Source of the DNA: Clostridiales bacterium
Lineage (GTDB): Bacteria; Bacillota; Clostridia; Christensenellales; Aristaeellaceae
Reading direction: 5' to 3'
Assembly (NCBI GenBank): GCA_019409045.1
Contig: DXVG01000139.1
Location: forward strand, 1-5,473
Length of the DNA: 5,473 bases
Below the pieces are notes generated by a model. That model was not told where the DNA came from and searched no databases. It worked only from the letters and a program-made list of their open reading frames with translations. Every line of letters begins with the position of its first letter. Positions within the stretch are counted from its first letter, which is position 1. Shown one piece after another: positions 5,381 to 5,473 of this stretch. Both the position numbers and the translations under genes were made by a program.

Positions 5381-5417
5381 AAAACACGCCCCGCTCCGAA
5401 TCCCTCGGAGCGGGGCG
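5380..5417 (-). terminator. Strong intrinsic terminator facing left, at the end of tmcAL
   Basis: A perfect 13-bp stem, 5387-5399 with 5405-5417, closes a 5-base loop. On the minus strand it is followed by TGTTTTT (5386-5380), a good T-tract. On the plus strand no T-tract follows, so it serves tmcAL poorly or only as a weak bidirectional stop. It implies a minus-strand gene entering from the right; a possible end for it is the TGA at 5453-5451 (preceded by codons for Leu-Arg-Lys), but too little is visible to call it. Confidence 0.8.
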
Positions 5418-5473
5418 CCAGAGCGTTGCCAAAGCCCCCAAACGCAAAAATCACTTCCGAAGGAAAAGAAGCG

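Noticed and set aside
5451..5473. 3' end of a minus-strand gene with TGA at 5453-5451
   Set aside because: Only about 20 coding bases would be visible, too few to support a gene call.

Overview
The window reads as chromosome of a GC-rich member of the Bacillota, probably a gut-type Clostridia. The basis is the gene families present: a BclA-like collagen protein, a membrane subunit of a sodium-pumping decarboxylase, and TmcAL, a tRNA enzyme known mainly from Bacillota. Strong GGAGG-type ribosome binding sites and heavy third-position G/C support this. The taxonomic call is inference, because there is no rRNA or tRNA gene in the window.

Layout. Positions 1-929 (+) hold the 3' part of a collagen-like surface protein: Gly-X-Thr repeats with a 153-bp internal duplication, a non-collagen insert, a second short collagen block and a C-terminal globular domain. 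A short convergent spacer full of hairpins follows (930-1017). Four or five minus-strand genes then run from 4067 down to 1018: thymidine kinase, a GNAT acetyltransferase, a GtrA-family membrane protein, the beta subunit of a sodium-translocating decarboxylase, and a small one-helix membrane protein that is probably its OadG-like partner. The first three are tightly packed or overlapping. The last two form their own coupled pair, behind a strong promoter and a terminator-like hairpin in the leader. Positions 4229-5380 (+) carry tmcAL, transcribed divergently from the kinase. Just after its stop lies a hairpin whose T-tract serves the minus strand, suggesting a minus-strand gene arriving from beyond the right edge.

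The most notable points are these. (1) Thymidine kinase and the GNAT protein share one frame over the first 32 residues of the GNAT domain. They then split at a run of four G (coding strand), where one more G would give a continuous fusion of about 330 residues. (2) The decarboxylase beta subunit has all its expected ion-path residues, but no carboxyltransferase or biotin carrier is encoded beside it. (3) A promoter-then-terminator arrangement in the beta-subunit leader looks like attenuation.

The genes are mostly unrelated in function: spore or cell-surface coat, sodium bioenergetics, nucleotide salvage, envelope glycosylation support and tRNA modification. I found no convincing new multi-gene defence or mobile system.
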